This document shows, piece after piece, positions 47,481-58,872 of a stretch of DNA of 64,000 nt (position 1 is the first letter of the stretch; every line of letters begins with the position of its first letter). The stretch spans positions 15,314,001 through 15,378,000 of the forward strand of contig JAYKYS010000012.1 of assembly GCA_036924285.1 (NCBI GenBank), read 5' to 3'. Below the pieces are notes generated by a model. It was not told where the DNA came from. It made no database searches and was given only the letters and a program-made list of their open reading frames with translations. This DNA comes from Asterella californica (Eukaryota > Streptophyta > Marchantiopsida > Marchantiales > Aytoniaceae). Made by a program: the position numbers and the translations under genes.

Positions 47481-50400
47481 TCCTCCGTCGTAGTCCCATG
47501 GAGAGGTGGGCCAGGCGATTAATTTACTGTGAGTTGCTACTAATTGTTGCTGAAGCTTGCTTCTTTGTCATTTCCACGTTAGATCATCTCCACTGCACCA
47601 CTATAGTCATGTCTGTCGCGATATCTTCAGTTTTAGATATAGGATAATAGATTACGAGGTTTGAGACATCAGACATACTCCTCTGAGTGCATCAGCTTAC
47701 GTGATTGTACTTTATACCAGTTTTCTGTACGAATGATCAGATCTTTAACGTACATTCCGAATTTGAATTATAGATATAAGAATATAATTTAGGATTTCCT
47801 GTAGTTGGATAACAATATATTGAGCAGATTTTATGTTCTTCATTATTATATACAACCTTCAATTCGAAGTGCAGTGATTCTTATTTAGGTACTAAAATCA
47901 GTTAGCTCGTTTGAGTATATAAGTAGAACTATGATTTAATATTTTGTTTTCTGATGAATTATTGTCCAACATAAGTGGTAGAATACTGTAATTATTTTAT
48001 ATAATATAAATAGCCGTTCAAGTAACGGGTACTTTCCTATCCACTTAATATTCTTTTCGCACTAGAAAGTTGTGAGCTACGAGAAAATCTTAGGACATGA
48101 AGGGTGCATTTGCATGAACTTGAGCCCAAAAACATCAAACTCATTGCTCTGCAGGCATAACAACAGTTCATGGTTTACGCTTGGATCAACTTTACTTTGC
48201 ATGAGTTTGAAAGACTTCTGTTAACGTTGCTTACGTTATCTTGATCTTAACAGATAATATTTGTCTGATTAGGTTTGGTGCTTACCCGGCCTTTATGAAA
48301 AAGAGAAAGAAGATCTCATCTCTACGTACAATTAGATTAGATTATTTTATTTTATTATATTTTTTGATTCAGATGTTCAGAATCTATTTTTGATTTGAGA
48401 TAAAATATATCTATGGTTGAAGAGTAGTTGTTGATCTCGTCTCGTCCTGAATGTACACACAAGAGTATGCAAGACTAGTCCCATTCCGGTTTTCCTTAGA
48501 CATATACCAATGAACAGACTCTGAGGATATTAAGCGAATCTCATTTTCACACAATCATGTCACTTCACTTTGGTGTAAATATTTCTTTTTAGTTTACATA
48601 CTACCGAAGGGTCGTGCTCCAGCCAGGTGTTTGCAATACGTGCGAGTCACATACGTTCATGTAAAGATGGAATCTTGACATGAACGTAACGGGAAAAATG
48701 AACGTACGTGGAATTTAAAATAATAAGCACATTGGGGTACATGTTGACGCGTAGATGAACAGGAGCAAAGGGCGAAACTGCGAAATTGCGAAACTTGGAA
48801 TTCGCACTTGGGAGGATTTGGTGCAAGTGCGAATTTGGTGGGTCAAACGCTTGACTCTATAGCACTGTGTGCTATTCACAAAGCTGGGGAGGTGTAGTTT
48901 CATGAGTTAAACTCACTTCATCGTCTGGGAAACAAAGGGAGTGCACGTTCATCGACGTATCTATAATCATGGTGGCGCTTTTTTGGCACATCACCGTTTC
49001 TGAACTCTTTGAGACAGATGTGAACATTTCGTCTCCAGTATTTTACTGTACTTCTGATAGCTTCATTGCACTCTGTTGCAATTGCTTTCTGCCACCTTTG
49101 AGGTAGTCCTGTTGTTGCTAGTGGTTGTATTGTACTAACGCAATCACGGTTCAATATGATATAATAACAGATATCGCGTCAAAATCTTTGATCTCGGTTA
49201 TTTCGTCTAGTTAAAAGTTTATGGTACAAAAACTCGATTTCCAGAAGTGCTAACTTTCTGTATGCACGCATGCGCACACTCAACCATAAGGTGTGATATA
49301 TATGCACCCATTTCTTGAAACACATGAACAATACAATCGCTTTGCCTATTCGTCGTAACATTGTTCGGCATAGTGGCGAGAAACTTCCATTTGATTTATT
49401 TTTAAATGTGACACTAAGTCAAGAAGGAAATGACTTTGTGTTATTTCTGTTCATGTTCAACTTGCTTTTCAAAAGAAATTACGTTAAATATGGAATGAGA
49501 TTATATTGATGTTTTAAATAAATATATACATATTTACCTAAACATGGGTGAAATGGTCCACAACCTTACACTTGGACATTAGTAGAAAAATGATATTATC
49601 AGCATATTAGCTTACAAAACCACCCGCCTCCTGGATAAAGAAACTCTTATCGACCGAATAAACGTTAGGATTTTTTGTTGCGTGCATATTAATTTATGGC
49701 CAAACCTTTCTTCTTGGAAGAGTTTGACCATAAATAGGGTCTGGTTCTAAGTATTAACTTTTTCTCATGGAGAGAGGTGGATAAGAGGCAACTAGGACTC
49801 GATAGGGAAAAGCTGACCCTGGAGCTCGACAAATGTTCTTGTAACGAGTAAAAGTAACCGTCATCCTTAACTCTGGTTAAACGATAACTGATCACGTGCT
49901 AAGAATATCAGAGTCCATATATAAAAGAATTCTCCACATACAAGCGCATGCAACATGAAACTTAAGGAAATAAAATTTTTTCCAATTTGCAGAGGCAATT
50001 GTTTTCCAGTTAAAGAAGCAATAAATGCTGGTATTTCCCATCGTACCCTTCGTGGCTGTATATTGCACTTACAAACTCGCTTTCCTCGGTGAAGCGGAGT
50101 GCACAAAGACCATGTTATCCGAACAGAAGGCGAGCTTTTTCTTTCTTCTGCTAGAAACCAATTCCTTGGCACTGCGGGCCATGAAGCTCGGCTCACAAGA
50201 TTTTCCCACAGGAAAAGGGAGAACTTGCTGGGACGAACGCAACTTAAAAGTCAAAATCCTCCAAAATATGTCTCTATGTGTTGCAGCCAATCGTGTTCTG
50301 TGAATATATGATATGCATGAACTTCTGGGAACTGTTTCAAGTTTGTTGTTATCGGAAAGTATATAATTATTAAGTAAAAATTCTATATTAAATTGAATAA

Positions 50401-52000
50401 AAAATCAAAATATCTTTAAGATAACAACAGGCAGGTTTGGAGATGCAGAAAGATAACCCTAAAGAAAAGAAGACGGACTCACTTGTGAGAGTATAATTAG
50501 AGATAGTTACAAGCAAAACTGACATTAATTTATCACCTAACCCTCCTGACCCAAAGATTAGGTAATAAATTAAAACAACATGCATATTCTTCTCTTCAGA
50601 ACTTAGAAGAAGGTGAATAAACACATTCTATAACGTTCACTGAACTTTTGTTCTCTTTCTGTTGTCAAAAGAAGTATAAATGTTATGTGAAAAAATATAT
50701 ATTAAACTTCTTATGAGAACCCGAGATGTCTCGCTCGACATCTCAGGTCGATACTTTGCTCACTGTCTTCTTTTTTTGTGCTACATTATTTAGAGAACGT
50801 GTTTTTGTTGCTCTACAGAGAGCTTTAGCAGGTGCGATCCAAATGAGAGCAATTGCAATAAGCGATACTACTTCATTTGCACATGTTGTATGCAAGAGTT
50901 TTGATTTATCGATGTGTGATACTGTAAGAGCGATATGTAATTTTAAAACTACAGATAGTGTCTAGCCCCGATGTTCATTCTCTCTTTGAGGTGTTGGTTG
51001 CTTGATCCTTCGAGTCCTTCTTTTCTTCGTTTGACTTGATAGGGTCTTTCCATCCATTTTCTTTTCATTGCATCGCATTTCACCTTTGAGACAGTGAGTT
51101 TAGTCAAGAAATTACAAAGTCAAGGAATGTGAGAGAGTTTTGCCAATTGGGTGACACTTGGATTCGGTTGTGGTATGATGAGATCGCGTATTTAGAGATC
51201 ACTGAATATGTGAGTTGCTTTATTTAGCACTATTTTGTATGAAATTAGTGTCGTGCGCTTAACTCGTTTCTTGCACCACAAAAAAAGGAAAAAAACACTT
51301 TGAGAGAGATAGGATCATCATCATGGATACACAGAATCGCTCGGGTCCTCCATTTTCTCGCCCGGCTTTGATTTAAGGTTTTTTTCACGAGTCATCTTAT
51401 CAGTCTTCATGAGAGCATCGCTTCATCTGTTTGAATTTACATGAGTATGTTCAGGTTTTTCTTGTAAGTGATATCTACAAGTCACCATTCTGACTTGCTC
51501 TTCCTCGCCGGGTGATCTTCAATTCTATTTGGTATACCGTAGTGTCAACCCTATTCACGCACAAGGTTGTGAGATGAATCAACATAAAGTGTCAGAAATG
51601 TCAGTATTCACGGTAAGCATGACATGCATCAATGAGGACACTTTTTATCTTTCGTGCACTTGAACTAATCGAATTAACTTTTCGTTCACTACGACGGTTG
51701 GAATTTAATACATATAAACATTTCCTTGAACCATGCTGTAAATTACAATACAAAGGTGTAGGTTTCAGGAATCATTTCGCTCACAATATTTGTTCTATGT
51801 AAAGTTTTTATTCATTGATTTTTCTTTTCTCTGTTTTCTCTCAGTGTACTACGTGAATACTTAGGTGCGCGCATAGAGTTGACACTACGGTAGTGTTCGG
51901 GTGGTAGTAGGTTCTGCAATTTAAGGGTGTCGTCGAGGCAGAACTTGAAAACCATGCACCATCGGGACATTATTTACGTATTGCATTGCATATTCACTTA
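47480..52000. other. Long stretch without a recognised gene
   Basis: AT-rich. Holds a 12-bp hairpin AATTCGCACTTG/CAAGTGCGAATT (48799-48810, 48824-48835), a GTTCATGT/ACATGAAC pair near 48660-48685 and a copy of the dispersed AT-rich family at 50320-50640 with its GGTGAATA hairpin (50582-50620). Frames under 110 codons show no domain. Confidence 0.5.
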
Positions 52001-52403
52001 GCGTACACTTAGCGTCTATGATGCGGAAGAATACAAAAAATATCAGCGGTTGACGTCCACTAAGAATCGTGGCCAGAAGGCTTCACTTCGCTCGCGGTAC
52101 GGTTACTGCAGTAACCCGGTTTTATTCCTTTTTTCTGCCCTCCTTCCGGGGCATTTAACACATGTTGGCATTTTTTTCTCCTCGTCGTCCTCGCGCAATA
52201 AAAGATTTTTGGTGCAAGGAAAACAATTTGTTGCTACACTGGTTTATTCTCGTTTTTTCACAAGTACAATGTTCCATCATATATGGTTCATTTCGGTTCC
52301 TTCGTACCGACTTGTGCACGACAGAGTATATAGTTACGAGGAAAGGCTTCAGGGAGCCTGTATTAAACTTTATTTATATAATCACTTGTCTGGCAAAACA
52401 ACC

Positions 52404-53543
52404 TCATGCTCTATCGGTCATATCATGACTGATAGTGCTGTGAAATTCTACTGAAATACTACACTGCGCTACTACACTACTTGCAGTCCACACTGCAAGC
52501 AGTGTGGACTGAACGCATTTGAGGCGATAGACAGCAAGAACAGTGGGTTTCAGAAGCCGAGGATCAGTGCCAAACTGAAAGAATTTAGGATAACAAAAAA
52601 TGTTCGACTTACAGTCTCGCAGTACAAGCCAAGCGCCTTCTGTGTCTATGTAATGGAAAGGACCGAACACTGCTTGTAGGCAACACTTAGGTACCGAGAA
52701 GGACTTACAGATCAAAACGTAATCAAGAGAAGGAAGCAAGAACTCCGGCGGTACAGAAGAGTAATGAAAATCAATGTAAACATACGATCTATACGTATAC
52801 AGCTCTATATCGGAGAAAGACAGGACAGACTTGGAATAAAGAGGATATGGTGGCAAGGTGACAGGTTTCCGAAAACGATCGAAAGAACACGGCGGCAAGT
52901 GACAACAGATATCCTGAAAAGTGTCAAAACTCGTTTCCTGCAGGTAGTGAGGAGGACTGTCAGGGGAATCGCACTTCAGTGGAGAAGAGACAAGTTCGGA
53001 AGCGCAAGCAGCAGGAGGAGTGGACGGAATACTCAATTGCTCATCAAGATCATCATCGGCTCGGTCGGAAGGGACATCAACCACAAGCTGTGACATACTT
53101 CCCAAAAGCAATGAAAGCGTACGCAGGTTACTTATCTCGTAAATGAGAAGGCGGTATTCCCGAATTCCTCTATCCGCACGTTCGGTGCGTTGTAACAGCG
53201 ACAAGTCGGCAGATCGGACCATGTTTACAAAGTCGCGACCATCCCGAATTCCGGCAACAGCAATCATGCAGTCGAGTTCTTCCTTCGCTGAGTTACAGCG
53301 AAGAAAGAACACGACACGAAGGTTAGAAGAGACAAATGGGAACCAAATCGTGCGAAGACTGGTCAATTTCAATCGATAAAAAACGAAGAAACAACAGCAC
53401 GTGCAAGCAAATCCATCGACCGCTCCCTGCAAACAAGAAGATCGCAAGGCACGACTGAGAAACTGACGAGCAGGAAGAGCAGCGAACGAACGAAGGCAGG
53501 GACGCAGAGAAAAACTCGTCAAGTCGAGAAGGGAAGCACGCAT
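52404..53543 (-). CDS. Uncharacterised 379-codon ORF
   Basis: The longest uninterrupted frame apart from the transposon genes. Not recognised. It starts with a Ser/Arg/Leu-rich stretch that could be an organelle-type presequence, then a Cys-rich hydrophobic patch (CTCCCFFVFYRL). Residues about 155-230 are acidic and Ser/Pro-rich (disordered), and the C-terminal 140 residues are aromatic and hydrophobic, with YRSYVYIDFHYSS, and probably folded. Length makes chance unlikely. The ATG at 53543 lies inside a longer overlapping frame in another phase (53323-54012). Ends in TGA at 52404. A 13-bp inverted repeat sits in the 3' end (52484-52511). It could be a lineage-specific gene or transposon product. 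Confidence 0.4.
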   Translation of the reverse strand: MRASLLDLTSFSLRPCLRSFAALPARQFLSRALRSSCLQGAVDGFACTCCCFFVFYRLKLTSLRTIWFPFVSSNLRVVFFLRCNSAKEELDCMIAVAGIRDGRDFVNMVRSADLSLLQRTERADRGIREYRLLIYEISNLRTLSLLLGSMSQLVVDVPSDRADDDLDEQLSIPSTPPAACASELVSSPLKCDSPDSPPHYLQETSFDTFQDICCHLPPCSFDRFRKPVTLPPYPLYSKSVLSFSDIELYTYRSYVYIDFHYSSVPPEFLLPSLDYVLICKSFSVPKCCLQAVFGPFHYIDTEGAWLVLRDCKSNIFCYPKFFQFGTDPRLLKPTVLAVYRLKCVQSTLLAVWTASSVVAQCSISVEFHSTISHDMTDRA

Positions 53544-53566
53544 CCGCGCAGTTACATGAATTTCTG

Positions 53567-53836
53567 AACAGATCGACGAGCAAGGAACACGCGAGGAGCA
53601 GCGAGGTCCGCGCGAAATTCTGAAATGATACCGAACCGATCATACCGTCCACCATACTGCCTTGCCTTGTAGACTGAAAAAACGCGGCAGGCAGCGAACT
53701 GAACCGATCGACGAGCAAGGAACGCGCGAGGAGCAGCGAGGTCCCCGCGAAATTCTGAAATGATACCGAAGCGGCCATACCATCCGCCATACTGCCTTGC
53801 CTCGCAGACTGAAAAAACGCGGCAGCCAGCGAACGA
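53567..53836. repeat. Two 135-bp tandem units, in-frame
   Basis: Units 53567-53701 and 53702-53836 share GATCGACGAGCAAGGAAC, GCGAAATTCTGAAATGATAC and ACTGCCTTGCC. 135 is a multiple of three, and on the minus strand they lie in an open frame (54012-53323), giving a 45-residue repeat with RSLLVDRFSSLPAAFFQS. The frame is not otherwise recognised. A third partial unit may lie at 53837-53960. Confidence 0.7.
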
Positions 53837-54109
53837 AGTCGGCGAACAATAGAAATCTCGGCGGCAGGCAACGGCCCCCCAATGATATTACGTCCCCGGC
53901 CCGAAGAAGTGGCCATACCTGGCGAACATTCCGCGGGTGACCTCGCAGACATCCGCAGACGAATGCAATTATTCTCGGCAGGCAACAGCCCCAGATATTG
54001 AATACGCGGCAACGGCTGAACATTTAAATCACATCCCCACTTGCCGGCGAGCCCCGAAATTAATTTAATCCCCGCTTACCGCTAAACAAGCGGCAGCCAA
54101 CGAGTCATT

Positions 54110-56590
54110 TCCTTCCGACGTTTCGTTAACTTAACGCTCGTTTCTTGAACGCTCAGTGTACAAGTACGTTGGGGATGCCTATTGTCTAGGAGTAATATGG
54201 ACGTGGAAACCGTGGAACATTTGACTGCCGGGTCATTAGGCTGCAAAATGCCCAAGAGTAATTTGAACTTGAGGAATTGAATGACTTTCAAATTCCGAAG
54301 ACATCTCAGAGAACAAAAGATCTTAACAAGATGTTAACTCGTTAAAGTACCCAGTCTAACTTTCTTGTATATATATTTGTCTCCTCCAAATGATGCAAGG
54401 GTTAGGTAGTAAATTGAACTTTTCATAAAATGTTACCGGATGGGGATGAGCAGCTCGCATATGTACTTTCCGGATTGTGTTTGTCAGTGCTTTATTATGG
54501 TTTAAATCTAGCTCTTTTCACGTTTCTAGTTTTGGTTAAAATTTAAGCGCTATAAATATTTTGATTTTTCTTATCAACTTAGTACAGGATTTTCGCTGAA
54601 CACTTATGAATTTTCCCAATAAGAGCCAGCGAGCAAAAGTTCCTAAATGTTTATCTTGCATGCATTTTAAGTGGAGCATGCTAAATCACGTGAAATAAAA
54701 TATTTGAAAATACAAAAGAAATTATGAGAGATTAACTTGCTCCAGGACGTTACGGATACAGAAAGTACAAAAAACATCGGATTAGCAAAAAGTCCAAGTT
54801 TCATGCAAAGTTAACTCTATTCATATTAATTGATGTCATGTGAGTCTTGATCGATCGATGAATTAACAAATAACGATATATTACGATATCCATTCACGGT
54901 TTAGGGGCGAGTCTTGATCGTCCGATAAACTAATAAATTAAAATATATTTTGGTTTTCATGCACGGTTTAGGGTTAAGAATACGAGTTAAATTAGCGTGT
55001 TGCATGCCAAGTTTCGATCAGGGGTGATGTTTGATAAGAAAGACTTGTTCTCCTTCTTGGAAAATGCTATACGTCGGAAACAAAAGACAGAGAAATAGCA
55101 CACCATGCGAGAAGATGAACAAATGAGTAAAGGTGCACCTGCATTTCCTCTAAGGTGAAATATGAGACGAGAAAAGCGAAGGTTCTGTGCAATGAAACAG
55201 CAGCAAACACTATGATTAATAAGCATCCCCAATTGCATTTGGAGGAATTTTTGTTCTCTTTTTCAATCATAAAAGATGTAAGTGTTATACCAAATTATAA
55301 AATTATAATTATCTTTAAATATTAAATGATAATTGAACATGAAATTACGACCAGATCCAGACACAACCCATAAAGCGAAAATTGCAAAATCTACAAGTAC
55401 AAGAACAACGAGTGCTTATTCCTTCCTCACAGAAGGCTTAGGTATTAAATTAAGGTTGCTGGAGAGGTGAATAAGCAAGCCAAAGCGAAAAAATATTTAA
55501 ATGGTTATGAAGTAAAACAGGAAACGACTAAGTCCTCTCCGACTTTATGACATCTAACCCGCTAGGTATGGTAATAAGATTTCTAGTTTTTGAATTAATC
55601 GAGTTTAAAATTTTTATAAATCTTACCTCCGTAGTTTTGGGCCAGGGTTCCTCTCCTTACCTCTACGCATTGGTCTGGATTTGCTTTGCTCGGATGTCGA
55701 CACGTGTTAGGCAGATAAGTCGAAAGGAGATGTCATGTTAAGAAACTAGCTGAAAAGCAATCGGAAGATGATGTATAGTACATGAGATGTCTGGCCAAGT
55801 GACATAAAGGAAGCAATATTCATAGTCGGAAGAGACCATTAGCTGTCTTCATGTTTTGTCACCGACGGTTAGCAAAGAGCAAAGAGGTAAACACTATGCC
55901 TACACATGAAACCCTATTATACGATGGCACAGAGAAGAGAATGTCAAATGGATTTGATGCTTTCGTCTCACAATCCAGACAATGCACGGTTTTGGGACAC
56001 TTCCCTTGTCTTTATCCGCTGACCCACTTTGGTGAGGCCATTCTTCTCTTCTGCCCGCGCGGTTTTCCCACGCGTTCTATGTTCGCACAGATTCTCCGTG
56101 TAGAACTAAGGAAGACAAGTGGAGGGTTTCGCTGGAAGATTTTGTCGGGCAGTGACAGAGGACTCTTGGCACCAACTTGATACACGTTTCACGTCGTAAA
56201 GAAATACCGACCACGTGAATAAGCATGCTCAATGGACTTTGAACGATCAGTGCGCTAGAGGACAACCGGAAGTGTAGCTGTTTCTAAAAGCAGTCATTGG
56301 ACAGTTAAGCGGCTTAGGTTCTTTTGTCGATTTGTATCGTGCTTGCTGAAACTTTTTATTTGCGTTTGGCGGTCTGGCCTTTTCTATCGCAAAAGATGAG
56401 GCCGCTGTATCGCTGTATCGCTTTCTGTCGCTCAAATTTATTTGTTTGCATTTGACGGTGTCGTCATTTCTATCACTAAATCTGAGGCCGCTGTATGGCG
56501 AAACTTGAGGCCGCTAGGTAGGTTGCGGTCTAGGCCGATAGAACGATACGCTGTTTGTTAGGGTTTGGTCTGCTTAATCACTTGTCTTTA
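54110..56590. other. No recognised gene; AT-rich repeats
   Basis: Contains a reverse copy of the dispersed AT-rich family (54440-54620) and another with a GAGAGGTGAATAAGC hairpin (55405-55475). Frames such as 55851-56180 plus have no recognisable domain. Confidence 0.45.
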
Positions 56591-56591
56591 C

Positions 56592-57185
56592 GGTGCATCG
56601 CTTACTCACTTCGCTTCATGCGCGGGCACTCTTCTTTCGGGTGCATCGTTTTTCCTGCATCGCGCTTCTGCCATAGCACCGCTTACTCACATCGCTGCAT
56701 CGCTGCAGCGCGCTTCTGCCTTAGGCCGCTTGTTATGGCAGCCTGCATCATTCTGGCGGCAGCTAGTTAGGGTGTCGTCTGCTTACTCAGTTGCTTTTAA
56801 GCTGCACCGCTTACTGACTTTGCTTCGTGCAAGGGGTCACTTTTCTTTCGGCTGCATAGCGTTTCTGCTATAGCACCGCTTACTCACATCGCTGCGTCCC
56901 TACAGCGTGCCTCTGCCATAGGCCGCTTGTTATGCCAGCCTGCATCATTCTGACGGCAGCTACGGCCCAAATCTGCGGAGACCGGGATTTTCTACCTCCT
57001 TGCTGCTTCACTTTGCTTCGTCGACGGCAGTTCTTGTTGGAACGGAGGCCGAGATTTTGTTTTTGGTCTCTATTGTTTGCTTTATCCGCGAACAGCAGCT
57101 TTACATCTTCTTTCAGTGAGGCCACTCTTTTTTCGGCAGGGTGCATCGTTCTTCTTGCATCGCAATGTTTTGGTGCCGCTTAATG
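56592..57185. repeat. Tandem repeat, period about 209
   Basis: Units begin near 56592 and 56801, with a partial third at about 57110. Shared blocks are GCACCGCTTACTCACATCGC, CTTTCGG.TGCAT, GGCCGCTTGTTATG and CAGCCTGCATCATTCTG. The interior is itself rich in GCATCGC and CGCTTCTGCC words. Frames across it are repeat-driven and not called. Confidence 0.8.
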
Positions 57186-57239
57186 ACGGGGATTTATGAT
57201 CAATGGGTCCTTCCATGCTAGTTTCACCTCTCTTCCACT

Positions 57240-57960
57240 AACGTGCAGACCTTTCACCGTAGTATAGACAGTAATATACACTTTTCCACAGTTTCTGCGT
57301 TGTTTTTCAAGACGGTAATCTGCGTGCAAGCTTTCACGGGAGAGTTTGCCATAATTTTGGTTTCTGCATATTTCTTCTGTACATGTAGTTTACAGTTTTC
57401 CACACTTTCTGCGTAGTTTCAATGTTAACCTCAAGTACTAGTTTCGGAACGAGTACTTTACTGCACTGTATGTGGAGGCTGCCAACTGTTGTTTGCGGAG
57501 CTTACACCGTACTGCAATTACACAGTACAGTAGGCAGGCTGTGTAATTGCAGTACACAGCCTGCCTACTGTACTGTGCGGAGCTTAGACCATACTACAGA
57601 CAGTAATATACACTTTTTCACAGTTTCTTTCTATTTTTTCAATACGATAATCTGCACAGGTACAAGCTTTGACGGGAGAGTTTGCCACGGTTTTGCTTTC
57701 TGCATAGCTCTTCAGTACATGTAATATACACTTTTCCACAGATTGTGCCTAGTTTTTCAATGTTTACCTAAAGTACTACTTTCGAAACCACAAGTTGACT
57801 GCAGTGTAATACACTACATGTAGAAGACACTTTTCTATTCTGCAATGGTCATGCAGAACGGTAATCTGCAGAGCTATAAGATTTGATGGGAGAGTTTGCT
57901 GCGGATTTGCTGTCTGCATAGTTGTCCACTACACTGTAATACAGTGCAGGTACAAGATTG
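57240..57960. repeat. Direct repeats, period about 330, with overlapping inverted repeats
   Basis: AGACAGTAATATACACTTTT occurs at about 57267 and 57599, followed each time by TAATCTGC, GGGAGAGTTTGCCA and TCTGCATA; a third decayed unit starts near 57830. Inside, 57521-57545 pairs with 57553-57577 (25 bp, perfect). CTGCAATTACACAG (57512-57525) also pairs with 57539-57552, so two hairpins exclude each other. Confidence 0.8.
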
Positions 57961-58250
57961 TGTACAAATTTGTTCATTCACGTTAATATAAAACATTTTT
58001 TCTTCTTGTAAACGTTCTCTGTATGGAACTATAATATCCGACGTCCAAATGATGTAATGATAAGAAATTCCTTATATTCTCAGATTGATCTATGGAGACC
58101 CTTTTACTTCTTTTCTAATCAGCATAATAGTTGCCATAAACTTCTTGTTTTTCTTTACTTTATCTTCACGCATAGAAATACTCCTAGTAAGGAGACAAAG
58201 CAGAGCAAGTTGCGGGAAACATAAAAAAAAATTCAGCTTTAATAGCCCGT

Positions 58251-58440
58251 ACAATGAAACGGAGCTATTCTGAAACTAATGCTGTTGTTTTCTATCAGAG
58301 CCGTATTATTAATAGGACCTATCCTCAAACTAATGCCGTTGTTTTCTATGAGGACGGTATTATTAAACGTTGTTATCCTCATAGCAGTGCGGTTGTTTCC
58401 TATGAGAAACGTATTGTAAAACGTTGTGTACTTGTAAAAA
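58251..58440. repeat. Three 63-bp coding-type repeats
   Basis: On the plus strand (frame 58254-58478) each unit reads about 21 residues: the first two share TNAVVFY, the third has SSAVVSY, and all are followed by I-I/V-N/K-R. On the minus strand the same DNA also stays open (58239-58448). No start context or domain known; a stand-alone gene is doubtful. Confidence 0.65.
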
Positions 58441-58872
58441 ATGCACATGTTTGGTTCTACAATATCCGAAATCTATAGCTTTGCCTCTTTATTTCTCGTA
58501 TTGTTGAAACCGGAAGCTGAACTTGCAGTTTAGGTGAATAAGTATGCATGTTGCTAGGTTAATATGCACAGTTTTAACTTGAACTACAGTCAGTTTTGAA
58601 CTGCAGTCCCAGCCGTTCCATCCGTTTGTTGTCCGTTGATTGTTTATCCGTTGTCCATAATTATACCGTGACGGCGGCATTGAAGACTCCAGGCGTCCTC
58701 ACTGCGACTCCAGACGTCGTCCTCACTGCGACTTCAGGCGTTCTCACTGCGACTCGTCAAGCCAAGCTATTGTCGGGCGCCCTCGCTACTGAATTGAATT
58801 CCGCTGAATGAGCTTGGTGACAGAGAAGAGAGAGAGAGAGCTGCAAGCTGAGTCTTCGTTGTCTGCTTTATC

